From assembly GCF_002234675.1 (NCBI RefSeq), contig NC_019859.2, positions 34,494,934-34,558,933 on the forward strand: a stretch of DNA of 64,000 nt, written 5' to 3'. Position numbers and translations under genes: made by a program. This document shows positions 1 through 11,394 of this stretch, in pieces. Each line of letters opens with the position of its first letter. Position 1 is the first letter of the stretch. Under the pieces are notes generated by a model, which ran no database searches, was not told the DNA's origin, and worked only from the letters and a program-made list of their open reading frames with translations. The DNA is from Oryzias latipes (Eukaryota; Chordata; Actinopteri; Beloniformes; Adrianichthyidae).

Positions 1-241
1 ATGAGTCACGTGACCGACAACTGTGCACAGGTAGACACTTTGCATCCACCTTCTTAATCTCCTGTGGCTGCCAGGTTGCCAGGGACTGTCCCAGCTGTTT
101 GGACTTGTTCAGTAAATTGGCTTTTTGGCTCTTCGTTTACTTTTATGTTACACAACTGTGACATTAGTTAACACAATAGAAAGGCCTTTCACAGCAGATG
201 ATCTGGACGCACGGCGACATCCACGTTGGTCGTATACTCAC

Positions 242-387
242 CACGCTGATGAGCTGCGACAGCGACACCTGTATGGAGATGGTGACCTGTTGGCTCTTAT
301 TAACAGCTGGTCTGATCAGTTTGTTGTAGCGCTCTGGGCCCAGCAGGTAGTTCACCAGACGCTCCTCTGCATTCTCCGCTTGGCTGC
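242..387 (-). CDS. Neuronal nicotinic acetylcholine receptor beta-type subunit, exon 2 (partial gene)
   Basis: The minus strand encodes a stretch reading EERLVNYLLGPERYNKLIRP followed by a segment ending VSLSQLISV. This is the N-terminal start of the ligand-binding domain of neuronal nicotinic receptor beta subunits (CHRNB2/CHRNB4 type), a pentameric ligand-gated cation channel of the plasma membrane. The exon is bounded by a good acceptor (tctgcag at 388-394) and donor (GTG|gtgagt). It is 146 nt long, which as I recall is the usual size of exon 2 in this family, and it opens in phase 1. The next exon, normally about 45 nt, should lie to the left and is not in the window; the signal-peptide exon should lie to the right but I could not find it. 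Which beta paralogue this is cannot be settled from one exon. Confidence 0.8.
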
Positions 388-1239
388 CTGCAGACAAAAC
401 GCGTGAGATTGTTCGTGCCAAAGGGTAAAGAGAGCATTCAATCAAGTTTAAGTGTAACTTCACTGCCGTGCATTAAAAGAAATGATGTAAGGAACCACAA
501 ACTTCACGGACAAAGCCGTGCTTGCAAACAGAATTGTCGCTGCATCGTGCGGCTGCTCTGCAGAGTCCGTTTGGTGGCCTCTTTCCTGCTTCCTGTGAGA
601 TGATCCTTCAGCTTTGTGTTTATGCAGCTCTTCAACCACTGATTATGGAGATGGGATGGACTAATAGGAGTAAAAGATTCAAATGCACTCTTTTGGTTTC
701 TGCTGTCAGTGTGCCAACTCTGTCAAACAAATGTGACAACGGCAGCGGAGCGTTTCAGATTTGGATGGCATCCCGCTCTGCGCCGCACGGACCGTCTGTT
801 TCTGTGAGATTACACGCAGTGAGCCGTCAGAGAGCACAGATGCTCTTTATTCAGAGTTAACCAACTATTTCAACCGTGCAGGTCAGACTGAAAGTCAGTG
901 ATTCTGTCTGAACAGAGTAAATGAAATAACTCATGTCTGCATAACGGTTTAACTGCTGCTCTGCCCATAGGACATCGTTCTTCCATGTAAGTTAAAAAAA
1001 AAGGTGACCCTTCAACCTCTGCTTCTGGTTTCCCTACATAAACCTCCAAGTTTTTCTGCAAAAGTAAATAATAAGTACATATAAACAAAATATTTAACTA
1101 TGCAGCTTACTATATATATTGTATATATACTATGTACAGCAATGACAGTTTGTCCCAAAGTGTAAAGTATCCAAGTGCTGCAGAATGTATTATTGATACC
1201 TTATGATTATTAATTCTGTCTGATAAAACCTAGGTACCG
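388..1239. other. Non-coding stretch, probable receptor intron 1
   Basis: No convincing exon, RNA gene or repeat was seen. The open frames here lack homology and splice sites. By position it is probably the first intron of the minus-strand receptor gene. Confidence 0.4.
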
Positions 1240-1470
1240 GATATTGATAAATCATGTAATAAAATGGTTATAGTATAACGGGGTGGGATTATATAAGTTC
1301 GCTTCCTTCCACTCCCTTTCAAGCAATATTTATTAATTATGTCTAATTATCCTAAGTTTGATTAGTTACCGTATGAATGTATAACTGATGATTATATTGT
1401 TTTTGTGTATTATTTCTATTTGATTGCTTGAAATAAACCATTTCAAATCAAATCAAAATCAAATCAATGT
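1240..1470 (+). repeat. 3' end of a non-LTR retrotransposon with AAATC-type tail
   Basis: The sequence gggtgggattatataagttc, a pyrimidine-rich patch and a gaaataaacc motif followed by an imperfect AAATC tandem tail resemble the 3' ends of fish L2/CR1-type LINEs that finish in short tandem repeats. No coding portion is attached, so this is a strongly 5'-truncated copy. Family assignment is from memory and is tentative. Confidence 0.5.
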
Positions 1471-2151
1471 TGGAAGCGTACAAAGTGACTTCACTGTGCA
1501 GAGATGGTGTAGAGATCAGAAACTGCTATGGTGGAACGGCATGCGGTGTGCAGGGGTGAGGCCAGGATGACGGGGACCAGGGTTCCGGTTGGGGGCCCAA
1601 AGGGCCTGCATGAAGAAGCTCCGCCTCACAATGCAAAATTAAACCTTAGAAATACAGTGTAGCCAATAAGTATTTGAGCATTGTGTGATTTTGGAAGTGC
1701 TACAACTTAGAAATCATGAAAGGGTCTGACATTTACATCTTAGGTGAATGTCCACATGTGGAAGACAACATTTAAAAAAATCTAGAAATCACATTGAAGG
1801 ACTTTTTAAATAATTTACTTGAATCCTTCTGATGCAAAAAAGTATTTGAACCCCTGTCTAGAATTCTGACCCTCAAAGGCCTGTTGGTCTACCTTTAAAT
1901 AGTACACCCCTCCAATCCACCTATCCTAAATTAGTAGCACCTGCTTGAGGTGGTTAACTGCATTTAGACATCTGTCCACAACATACAATCAGTAGGACTT
2001 CAACTACTAACGTGGCTAAGACCAAAGAGCTGTCCAAAGGCACCAGACTGCAGACCTCCACAAGGCTTTAAAGGGCCAAAGGGTAATTGCCAACCAGCTT
2101 GGTGAAGATAGATCTACTTTTGGAGCAACTCTTAGAGAATGCTAAGATAAT

Positions 2152-2183
<32 letters not shown>
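2152..2183. repeat. Poly-G tract of 32 bases
   Basis: An uninterrupted run of 32 G inside the Tc1 relic, next to the inserted LINE/SINE tail. The exact length is likely unstable or may be affected by sequencing. Confidence 0.9.
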
Positions 2184-2184
<1 letters not shown>

Positions 2185-2194
2185 CTGCATTGTT

Positions 2195-2301
2195 TGGCGT
2201 GTCATTTTGATTTTTAAAATTTGATTGTATTTTGTGCAAAGCACTTTGAGTGACAATTGTTGTAAAAGTGCTATATAAATGAAGTTTGATTTGATTTGAA
2301 A
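2195..2301 (+). repeat. LINE/SINE 3' tail inserted in the Tc1 element
   Basis: The segment contains gcaaagcactttgagtga and gtgctatataaatgaag and ends in TTTGATTTGATTTG. This is the common 3' tail shared by several fish LINE and SINE families. It interrupts Tc1 sequence that resumes with aagctaaacatgac. Insertion orientation is plus. Confidence 0.6.
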
Positions 2302-2518
2302 AGCTAAACATGACTTTCATTCTCCCTCAGACTGGGGCTCCCTGCAAAATTTCATGTCGTGGGGTCTCAATGATCCTAAAAAAGGTCAGCCCAGAACTAC
2401 ACTGAAGGAGCTGTTCAATGACCTGAAAAGAGCTAGGACCACCGTTTCCAAGGTCACTGTTGGTAATCAATTAAGACGCCATGGTTTGAAATCATGCATG
2501 GCAGGTTCCCCTTTTCAA

Positions 2519-2723
2519 CCCTTGTGCTATCCTAGGCACTTTGACATTGGGAGTTGGGTCATCTAGACCCACTAGACAGTGCTCTGAACCTTTTTTCTTC
2601 AATGATTTGTGATCCTCACTGGTGTCCATGGATTACATGAAATCTTTCCACCTTTATCCACCTTTGTCATGGTAGGGAGAACACGTCAATGTAAGGGGGG
2701 GGTCCTCTAAGATAGCACAAGGG
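2519..2723. mobile_element. piggyBac-like MITE (205 bp) inside the Tc1 relic
   Basis: Terminal inverted repeats are CCCTTGTGCTATC on the left and GATAGCACAAGGG on the right. They are flanked by tcaa at 2515-2518 and ttaa at 2724-2727, consistent with the TTAA target duplication of piggyBac elements with one later change. The surrounding Tc1 sequence reads through on both sides. There is no coding capacity, so it was mobilised in trans. Confidence 0.75.
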
Positions 2724-3367
2724 TTAAACCAGCACATGCCCAGACCCGGCTAAAGTTACCCAATGACAATTTGAATGATCCATGGGTGAAAGTCATTTGA
2801 TCGGATGAGAGTAAATAGAGAGTAAATAGACCTTATTGGCCTTGAGTGATGAGCACTATCCCAAGAACATCATCCCTACTGTAAGGCATGGGGGTGATAA
2901 CATCATGCTATGGGGGTGTTTTTCTGCACATGGGACAGGACGACTCCACTGTGTTGAGGAGTGGATGACCAGGGCCGCCTTCCCTCACTTGGAGCATTAA
3001 AGATGGGTGGTGGCGGGGTCTTCCAACTTGACAATGACCCGAAGCACACAGCCTGGAGAACCAAGGAGTGGCTCAGTAAAAAGCATATCACGGTTCTGGA
3101 GTGGCCTAGCCAGTCTCCAGACCTCAACCCAATAGAAACTCTTTGGAGGGAGCTTCAACTCCATGTTTCTCAGCAATATCCCAGAAACCTGACTTATCTG
3201 GAGAAGATCTGTTTGGAGGAGTGAGCCAACATCGCTCCTGCAGTGTGTGCAAACCTGGTATAAAACTACAGGAAACCTTTGACCCGTGGAATCGCAAACA
3301 AACGCTACTTTACCAAATATTGACTTAGATTTCCTCAGGTGTTCAAATACGTATTTTCCTCACTGTA

Positions 3368-5164
3368 GGTCTAAAATGTATTGTTAAACTCAGATTTATT
3401 AGATATAAAAAAGCTGTTTTGATAAGATCAGTTTTCTTGAAAGATGGAAAATAAGATACATTTTCCATAAAACAAGAGTCTCTTTACTTTCTTCAGAGTC
3501 TGTTTTTGCATCGGCTCTTTGTTTGCCTTCGGGGAACCCAAACATTTCCATTAAAAAAGTCCATTGTTGGGATGACTGAGGTCTTCAGTGTCTTCTTTGC
3601 TCTGAGGCAGCACCACTAGTTAGTTGTTGATGGCCTCCCGGTTTGGGAGTTCAATACAAATGGCGCTCGGTTGGTGCATGTTGTGGCATTCACTTCATCT
3701 GTAGCGTACCACTTTAAAATGTACCGCCTGTTGCCTTCTCTTTGTTCACGATGTGGCCATAAAGGTTCAGATTTCCTCTTTTACTGGCTCTGCACAATTA
3801 TCTATCGGACCTTTTTTCTTTGCAAGTTTAGGTTGAACCTCCCGGGTTGACAAAAGGGCAACTGAAATCCGAGTCACAAACAAGAATTTCAAGTCTGCAC
3901 TGCACCCATGTTTGTGGAGGAACACCTGAGGCTGGAGGTCAGAACAACAACGGTTTGCCGTAGAGTATGAGGTCCATAAGGGAACTACGAACACCAACCG
4001 CATGAGCATCCTGAAGCTAACACTGCAAACACAAAGGAAGAGGAATCCCATTGGTTTTGTAGTTTAAACAGTTGGTTTAATCAAATGCAGGAATCATCAG
4101 CATATAGTCTAGGTTCCTGATTGAATAGCTTTACTTAGAGCTCCTGATGTGTTATACTTTGAGAGTTATGCTTTTGGGTGCTCTGTGGCTCAGTACTGTA
4201 TTGTCAAACATTGTTACATGACACAAAGTCAAATAAAGCCTTTCAGGCCTTCCAAGAAACCCAACCTCTACCAGAGAAATGGCTGAACACAGTGAAGGGG
4301 GGTGTGAGCATCAGTGGGGGCATAAATCTTTCAAGTCATTTAGGATAAGGACTCCAGGGTCCCTGAGCTTGGACGGATGCTGCAGGAGAAAGCTCAGCGG
4401 TGCGTCTGCGCTCTGCTTTAGCAGATGTTTGTCACAGTTCTGCTGATTTTGACGTGATTGCTGGCGTGCACCTGGAACATGATCAAGTTTGATGAACAAC
4501 ATTAAAATCTCCTTTGTGATGAAATGTGACACACTTTCAATGCAGTCTGATGCTTTTCTGACTGCATATGCTTAATGTTCAATAAAAACAGATGAAATTG
4601 CAATGGACTCAACTGCAATAATCCGAGAAGACAGAGTTACAGATTTCTTTTACCTCTTTTGTGCCTACAGATGACTTTTGCTACAAAAGTTATTTAATAA
4701 ATTAACGTTTTTAAAATGAAAATAAAGAAAACTAAAATCTCTAAGCCTTTGTCCTGAGATCAGACTCTATTTTTAGCCCAAAGAGCCATTCAAGTATGTT
4801 CCTTAAAAGACAGGAGATGGGACTTTTATAGCTATAAAATAGCTCGGTGTAAATTATTCACAGGTCCATCTGCTTGTAGCCACAATGACTTTCATAAAAG
4901 CAGCACACATGGTCTGCCTGTTAGTGTTTTTCTGCTCACCTTTTCTCTCAGTAGTTCAATTTTACATCACATCCCACTTTAGCGTGTTGCAATGATCAAA
5001 GTTCTATGAAACCCAAACAAAAAAAAACTGTTATTAGAAGTAATTAAGAAGAAAAAGATGTTTAAACAAAATGGAAGAGCTTTTTTTTTAACCTGGGCCC
5101 TCCCCAGGTTGGGTTCCAGCTCAGGTTTTCCGTTGATATGAAAGACCTCCTGTTCATTATTCAC
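3368..5164. other. Stretch with no recognised gene
   Basis: Short open frames on both strands (for example minus 3767-4051 with a hydrophobic start) have no splice context or recognisable domains. I see no RNA gene and no clear repeat here. Confidence 0.4.
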
Positions 5165-5350
5165 TTCAATTCAATTCAATTTTATTTGTATAGCCCAAAA
5201 TCACAACAACAGTCGTCTCGATGGGCTTCGAAGTAAAACACGAACTCAAAAGGATCATGAATACAAAGATTTCAATAGGAAAATACTAAAATGAACTAAC
5301 AAACTGATTAAGCTATGCTGGCATCCCTGCCCTTGGACCCCCTTCGCAGT
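5165..5350 (-). repeat. Antisense LINE/SINE 3' tail
   Basis: The segment starts with tandem caatt units and tttatttgtatagcccaaa, the reverse complement of the widespread fish tail that ends in ATACAAATAAAATTGAATTG. It continues with gcttcgaagtaaaacacg and a C-rich patch, matching my memory of antisense copies of that family. Confidence 0.55.
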
Positions 5351-6539
5351 ATTATGATACAATGACAGACAGACCAACAGGAAGTTCTGCAATGTGCCAA
5401 AAGACGCAGGTCTGAAATGCTCCAGAGTGTGGCTGCAGAAGGAAAAGCTCAGCGGATCTGTTCCAACCACTCAGCAGCTGGAGGTTTCAACCTCGTCCAC
5501 AACCTCCTGCTCAAGAAACATTTCCCATCAACAAAGACATTTGACCTCCTGTTGGCAGATCCCTGTGGTCTCACCTCAGACCACAAGAAAACATCAGGTT
5601 AACGAAACAACTTCCACCACCCAGCATGCTTTGGGTGAACTGAAAGCAATAATGACAAAAAGGCCAGCCTCATCTAAATCACCTTCCCACCTCCAGCATC
5701 ATTCCTTTGTGTTTCTGCCATGAAGAGCACCATCCAGAACCCCAAGGAAACTGAAAATCATTAACAGGAAATCGTTGCTCTCTACATTAACGGTTTTTGA
5801 GGCCAAAATTTCAAACATGACTCTAAACAATTAAAAAAATGTATGTTCATAAACTTCTGATCGAAAGAATTCATTTTTGTTGCAAAAGTTATACAACACA
5901 AGTCAAATAACCAAATATAAATGCTGAAAATAATGCCAGCTTGATCATTTTTGTTTAAATCTAGAGTAATAATAACACAAAAGAATATGAAAACTCCTTA
6001 ACCTTTTTGTAAGCAATTGATCCCTCCACAAAACTTGAATCAGACCCTTTTCAAATCAGTTGTATTTGACTTGGGTTGGGACGCACAAGCGCGCGCACAC
6101 ACACATATCTCAACTGTAAACAGGATTTCTGGTTCTTTTTGTTGTCTTCAGGACCATGGACAGAGTCCACCATCGTGTCTGAAGCAGCTGGACCTGGACG
6201 GAACCATGTTTTTTTTATGACGTGTCTGAGCCTGTTTCATGAGCAGAAGAAGAAGAACTCACTTGTTAAAGAGAGAAAGCACATCAGAAATGCAGCGTTG
6301 GATTTCATTTCCTCTTCCCCTCTTTTGTAAAATAATCCTGAAAGTGACGGGAGAAAAAGGGCGATCTGATGACAGAAACGTTGCAGTCGCAGCTGAAGAA
6401 TGAAGCTTTTTTTTCCTTGTGTCTCCGAGTATATGGTCCACTTTCCGAAATCTCAAGCTGTGCAACAAATGAGAAAACGTTTAGAGAAAGGCGGATTGTG
6501 ACGATGACGATTTACTGAAGAAAACGGAGAGTTGTCGGT
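5351..6539. other. Stretch with no recognised gene
   Basis: The plus-strand open frame at 5394-5723 is low in complexity (Ser/Thr rich), has no domain and no splice context. A short CA-type patch lies near 6095. Nothing else is supportable. Confidence 0.35.
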
Positions 6540-6790
6540 TTAAACGCTGCCGCCGCCGCGCTTTTCAATCAAAAACAACAAAGAGAAGAAAAGAAAAAGC
6601 TGACTGCTGTTCAAGCGGTCCCTCTCTCGATCCAAAAGTCCTGACGGGGTCCGGATGGATGACGGTCTGAGCTCAAGCTGTCCGGAGCCTGGAGCGCTCA
6701 GCAGCGTTAAGTTTGCTCCTCTCTTTCCAGCGCGCGTGCTGCGTGCGCGCGACAGGCACGCAGTTCCCCGTGTGTTTGGACTAAAAGTTT
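6540..6790. promoter_or_regulatory. CpG-rich stretch, candidate promoter or 5' UTR
   Basis: In otherwise AT-rich sequence, this stretch holds clustered CpGs, including gccgccgccgcgc near 6550 and gcgcgcgtgctgcgtgcgcg near 6730. It could be the promoter and first-exon region of the minus-strand nicotinic receptor gene whose exon 2 is at 242-387, but I found no signal-peptide exon with a donor site to confirm this. Confidence 0.3.
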
Positions 6791-8133
6791 AAAGGGTTAA
6801 ACAGTCTCATCCAGACTCTTGTTTCATTTCTGATTGAATCTATTTTTTTTATTGTCTAATCTTTAGAGATGAAAATCCTTCATGAACGAATTTCTACAAC
6901 AAGAGTTTTGTGCTTTAAGAGGCTTTAAAGAAACATTTAAAAGAAGCTGGAGTGAAAAGCAGGTCTTTACCTGGAAACTTCGCAGGGAAAACAACAGTCA
7001 TCCTTCATCACACCTGGCTGGAAAAAAAACTGTTTATTATCAGGGCTGAAATGATTAGTTATAGAAACCCATTCAGGTTAAGAAGCTTTTGATTTTCTTT
7101 GCAAACCAACATTTATAAAAGACTGTGGAGGGAGGATGTCTCCAGAACGATTAACATTAACATTATTGTTCCTAAACACTCATCATCTGTTTTGGAACTG
7201 CTTTATTATTTATGTGCATATTGTGAATCCAGCTCACTCAGTATGACATCATAAGAGCGTGCACACCACAGTGAGAGGCTTGCAGCCATCCAGTGCAGCT
7301 CATGCATGAATCAAACCAGCCTCAGTTTCAAGATTCAACCTTTTTTTTCAACAGCTGACATGCAAACCAATGTAGATCCCTGCACAGCCATTCCTCCTAA
7401 AACAGGAATACTCATTTCACAGGAGAAACGGATGATTTAGTGCTGCCATCACTGACGCGCGTGCATAAATCCATCGCAGGCCGAGCCATATAAGTAACAC
7501 ATTACTCCCTTACACGGCCCAGTGGAGATTTCAATCTGCTATAATGGAAGTGGGGGTCTGCTTCAGTCAGGTTAACTGGCACAGAGCTGCCACATTTTGC
7601 AACAATTCACTGCACACACACACACACACACAGAGAGAGAAATAAGAGCACTGACATTACCGGCCCACACATAGAATACAACAATTAAGTCCAACATGAA
7701 CGCGTTTTGTTCTGTGCAGCAGAACATTTAAATTTCAAGCAAGGAAAGCAGTTTCAATAAGAGCAAAAGTTGAGCAATGATCAAGATTTATATCCAATAC
7801 TTTAAGATACTTATCATTAAAAATGAAAGAATCATGATTGTAATTTTTTTTACATTTGCAATAAAAGGGTTTTTAGTTTGAAAACAAAAAGGAAACGTCC
7901 TGAAAAATGTTCCAAAAGTAAAATTCATACTAATCTAAATCCTGAGGAGTTTTTTTTTTTATTCCCTGGTTTTGGATCCTGGATCTGGAATGTGACATAA
8001 CAACAAAAACAGCAGAACAATGATAAGCAAAAAAAAGACACAGACTGAGATACAAAAAGTCTTTCTGTGGTTTCAGGACCTTTTTGGAAGTACATTTCTT
8101 TCTGTTATGTAAACGATGACATTAAGCAATTTT
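6791..8133. other. Non-coding stretch with a short CA/GA microsatellite
   Basis: A (CA)n run followed by (GA)n lies at about 7611-7640. No exon, RNA gene or clear transposon was seen in the rest. Confidence 0.45.
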
Positions 8134-8672
8134 AAAGGGCCTACATCGTGTAAAATCAACTTTTGAGCCTTTAAGTGTATCATAATGTTCAGTCCTCACA
8201 AAAAACAACCCCAAAGTGGTATTTTGATCCATTCAAGCATTTCTGAGTATTAATCTGAGCACCGGCCCCTCCTAATCCACAAAAACAAGCGGGTACTCAC
8301 ATTGTGACATCACAAAGTGAGGAACCGCCCCTTCCAGGAAGAGTCTGCGCGGCCAGCCCCGCCTCCAGGCAAACACACACACTTTCTCTGTGGAACTAGC
8401 GGTGATCGACTTAACGCTTTCCTTTTTTATGCACGGTATGAAGTCTGCACTCGGGGGATGAAGGCCTTGGCCTTTCCTAAACTTCAGACGTTGTTTGTTT
8501 TCATGGGAGAAACACAGACACGCTACCGAGGCCGGCTCTACGTTGATGTCATGAAATGGTCGTCATCCACAAGGAGTGAAAGGCGGAGCCTCAGAGATCA
8601 AGACGTCTTACTTATGGTAGAAAAAAAAACTGTGAAAATAACTCATATTTCATTTAAAAAATTGTAATGTGT
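8134..8672. repeat. Dispersed fish repeat, class uncertain
   Basis: The stretch has the phrases aaagggcctacatcgtgtaa, attgtgacatcacaaagtga and ggaaccgccccttccagg, which I recall from a high-copy non-autonomous repeat of fish genomes. The plus-strand open frame at 8317-8667 lies inside it and has no recognised domain. The boundaries are approximate. Confidence 0.4.
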
Positions 8673-9092
8673 CAAAGGTAATATGTGATCATACATATGG
8701 ATATAGTTTACTCTGAAAGGCTTATGAAAAGCAGAATTTTTCTCAGTAGGAGAAAATAGAGAATGATTCTGAGAATTCTGAATTTCTTGGATTTCTTTGA
8801 GACGCCTACATCTAATTTGTAAATGTCTGCAAAGTAAAATCCCACAGAAACCTGCAACCATTTAATAACTACGGCTGCATGACAGCACCCATAAAGAAGC
8901 AGCTAGTTAATCTGGAAAATTGAAAATAAATCCAGGAAAACATGAGCAAGTCTCTATTTCCTGGGAAGTTTGAGCATTTTTTTAAGAAGACATATCGCCA
9001 TCGGCATTGCAAGTTAAAGCAGGTCAAACGTTGACCGATCAGGGACTCGGATTTGGATTTGGTTTCATTCAATGCCAACCGTTTGAAAATTT

Positions 9093-9350
9093 ATGATGGA
9101 GGAGAAATCAGTAATTGCGGTTTGTGTCCGGCTGGAAATCGATGACACTAAGTCTTTCATATATCAGAATCAAGCTGTGAAAGAAAAAGCCTGGATGGAG
9201 CAAATTACCAAATTTACACCGCTTTTGGCATTTCATACCAAGCCTCTTGCAGCTGTAGGTTCTGGACATGCGCTAGTGAACAGTAAAAAAAAAGACGATG
9301 GTGTCAAGTGTGAACACCATCTTCTTGTCAGTGTAATTATGTCATCATAA
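9093..9350 (+). pseudogene. MADF-domain-like relic (Harbinger accessory protein or host-derived)
   Basis: The first 35 or so residues (VIAVCVRLEIDDTKSFIYQN followed by KAWMEQ) resemble the first helices of a MADF/Myb-like DNA-binding domain. Expected features are V-x-x-R/H-P-E-L-Y-D-T, a Y, and a conserved W. The usual P-E-L-Y is changed and the domain is not completed. PIF/Harbinger elements carry such a protein beside the transposase, but no Harbinger ends were seen here. Confidence 0.35.
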
Positions 9351-9379
9351 AATAGACGTTTTTGCAGTCATGCGTACAG

Positions 9380-9500
9380 TACGTTAACAACAGGAAAGCA
9401 TGGATCCATTGATGCATGGAGCCTTGTATCAACGGTTCAGGCTGGTGGTGGTGGTGTCATGGTTTGGGATATTTTCTTGGCACATCTGAGGCAAGATAAA
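9380..9500 (+). mobile_element. Tc1-like transposase fragment
   Basis: The plus strand retains a short piece encoding the region around AMDPS and the glycine-rich AGGGGVMVW stretch followed by a truncated FSWH motif. It corresponds in the opposite orientation to part of the fragment at 10557-11070, so two copies of the same Tc1-like family lie about 1 kb apart. Confidence 0.6.
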
Positions 9501-10059
9501 CCTTTTGAAAGCAGGCTTAAACATTTATAAAGGGTATTTGTTGTTACAACTCTGTCAAAAATGCTTTGTCAGCAGCAACATCAGTAATTTGCATGTTTTG
9601 TTTACTGCTCTTGAAAGTCTTACCTTTTTACCAACTCAAGGAGTTGCCGATGTTGAATCTCATGGGAAATGCAACCGAAAATTGCCAGAGACCATAAAAT
9701 CATGTAGTGTGTATCACAACAAAAGTAGACCTCATCTGCAACCTGGCTGGAATATTCTGGTCAAATTATCAACTAGAATTTGTGCTGAAATGCTGGGAGA
9801 CAAAGTTTCAACAATAAACTCATGAAGCTGCTGTTTAGTCGCCACGGCAACCAATTATTTTATGAATGTAAAACTGCAGCTGTTAAACGCTTGAAAGAAA
9901 TATTTTAACATTTAAGACCAATTTCTAATTTGCCTTTTATTGTAAAGAAGATTTTTAATAAAACAGTGATGATCTTTTAAAGCTGCCTATCGGACATACA
10001 GTATTTATTAGCACTTATTACAGTTAAACCCTGACTCAGGATAAAACTTAGTTTCAGTG

Positions 10060-10480
10060 CCTCTAAGTCTGAGATTAGCTTTTGATTCTACTGAGCATGA
10101 AATCCTTCTTGACAGGCTGGATAAGTGGGTGAGATAATCAGGTGCAGTTCACAGCTGGGTCAGTTCGTATCTGGAAGGCAGAAGGTTATGCTGTCATGCA
10201 GAGAGCCTCAGGGTTCAATTCTGCGACCTCTGCTGCTAAACCTGTGCATGCTCCCTCTCGATCGGATCATGGAAACTAAAAACGCATCTGAAACTCATTT
10301 TTTATGTTGCTATGACAGCAAATTACTGTGGTCAATTAGATTCTATCTGCTGCTGCTCAGAGACAGAACTAAAGAGATGGATAATATTGCAGGTAACAAG
10401 AGAGAACGGACCGTCAAGCAATCGTTGAATCTGTTGAAAGCACGTCCTAAAAAAAGAGACTTGAATTTGCTTCCATGCAT
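10060..10480 (+). mobile_element. L2-type LINE reverse transcriptase fragment
   Basis: Across shifted frames the plus strand encodes H-E-I-L-L-D-R-L followed by a W-x-S-S-Y-L-x-G-R stretch, PQGSIL, and L-N-L-x-M-L-P-L. These are ordered motifs of the LINE reverse transcriptase palm and of L2/Rex-like elements. The catalytic YADD box is degraded (CCYDSK at about 10305-10322). The copy is truncated at both ends. Confidence 0.65.
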
Positions 10481-10556
10481 TCTGACATGCGATTAAAAAT
10501 ATCCTTTAGATAGAGAACATAAAACGGATGCTCTTTGACAAGACTCATCAGCTCTA

Positions 10557-11071
10557 CACTCACCGGCCACTTGATTAGGGACAGCTTACTAGAACAATTC
10601 CTCAGAGACTTTGGTCCATATTGACATGACAGCATCACACAGTTGCTGCAGATTTGTCAACTGATCATCCATGATTCCGATCTCTTGATCCACCTCGTCC
10701 CAAAGGTTCTCTATAGGGTTCTGGTGACTGTGGAGGCTGAGTTCAGAGAAGTCATTGTCATGTTGAAGAGACTAGTCTGAGAGGGTTGCAGCTTTATGCC
10801 ATGGTGCCATGGTGCCTTGTCCTGCTGGAAGTAGCATCAGAAGATGGTCAGCAACCATACCCAGGTAGACTGTGGCGTTGGAACCATGCTCAGTTGGGGT
10901 CCAAAGTGTGCCAAGAAAATGTTCCCCACACCATGACACCACCACCACCAGCCTGATCCATTGATACAAGGCAGGATGGATCCTTGCTTTCATGTTGTAG
11001 ATGCCAAATTCTGACCCTCCCAATGTACCTTTGCTGGAGCAGTCAGTGTGATCTAAGAAGCACACATTCAT
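10557..11071 (-). mobile_element. Tc1-like transposon, 3' half with terminal repeat
   Basis: The left end reads cactcaccggccacttgatt next to TA, the terminal repeat of a common fish Tc1 family. Minus-strand sequence runs from there back through the transposase, with hallmarks such as a tri-glycine/valine stretch and the region expected to read FSWHTLGP, here degraded to FLGTLW. Several frame changes are evident, and the 5' half of the element is missing. Confidence 0.75.
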
Positions 11072-11269
11072 TCAACCCACCTTCACTTTTGCACGATAAT
11101 GGACATCAGAACTATCTTTACACCCCTCCTCAAGAATATTGGTAATGCAGATCTGACATAAAGACAGCAGGTTGCAGGTGTTTTCTGTTGCATTTACAAT
11201 GTTATTTCTGTAAATACACCAAAGGTCACCTTGTCTTTTGGTGAATGCAACTTTTGCTGCTGTATTTCT

Positions 11270-11356
11270 TGGATGTCTTTTTTTGCTGCCGCAGATAACA
11301 GAATTTCCCCATCGAGGGATAAATAAAGTAATAAAATCTCTCTCTCTCTCTCTTTC
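11270..11356 (+). repeat. LINE-type tail with TC microsatellite
   Basis: The phrase aatttccccatcgagggata followed by aataaagtaataaaa and a (TC)n run resembles common fish LINE 3' ends that finish in simple repeats. Confidence 0.4.
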
Positions 11357-11394
11357 ATTTACTGATGACACTCTTATGTCCTGACTTTAATAAC

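Larger units (their letters stand above)
1655..3365 (+). mobile_element. Degraded Tc1-like DNA transposon with internal insertions
   Basis: Terminal inverted repeats open with CAGTGTAGCCAATAAGTATT on the left and close with ATACGTATTTTCCTCACTG on the right, flanked by the TA duplications expected for Tc1/mariner (1653-1654, 3366-3367). Two plus-strand pieces retain transposase. One at 2354-2510 matches the N-terminal DNA-binding half. The other, about 3000-3224, carries DNDPKHTA and the SPDLNPIE motif with the last two acidic residues of the DD34E catalytic triad. The frame is broken many times and the copy is interrupted by a poly-G run with a LINE/SINE-like tail and by a piggyBac-like MITE. 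It cannot encode an active transposase. Confidence 0.9.

Noticed and set aside
182-240. Possible exon 3 of the receptor just left of exon 2
   Set aside because: A few bases resemble part of the expected coding sequence, but there is no acceptor or donor and the frame is not kept.
164-463. Full 99-codon minus-strand frame as a small gene
   Set aside because: The ends are intron sequence. Splice sites at 242 and 387 and the receptor homology limit the coding part to the exon.
7611-7640. CA/GA run as a possible CRISPR-like or regulatory repeat
   Set aside because: Simple microsatellite. No spacer structure, and the genome is a vertebrate one.
8317-8667. 116-codon plus-strand frame as a gene
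   Set aside because: It is inside a dispersed repeat and has no recognised domain.
9505-9825. 106-codon plus-strand frame as a gene
   Set aside because: No domain or codon pattern beyond chance, and it lies between transposon fragments.
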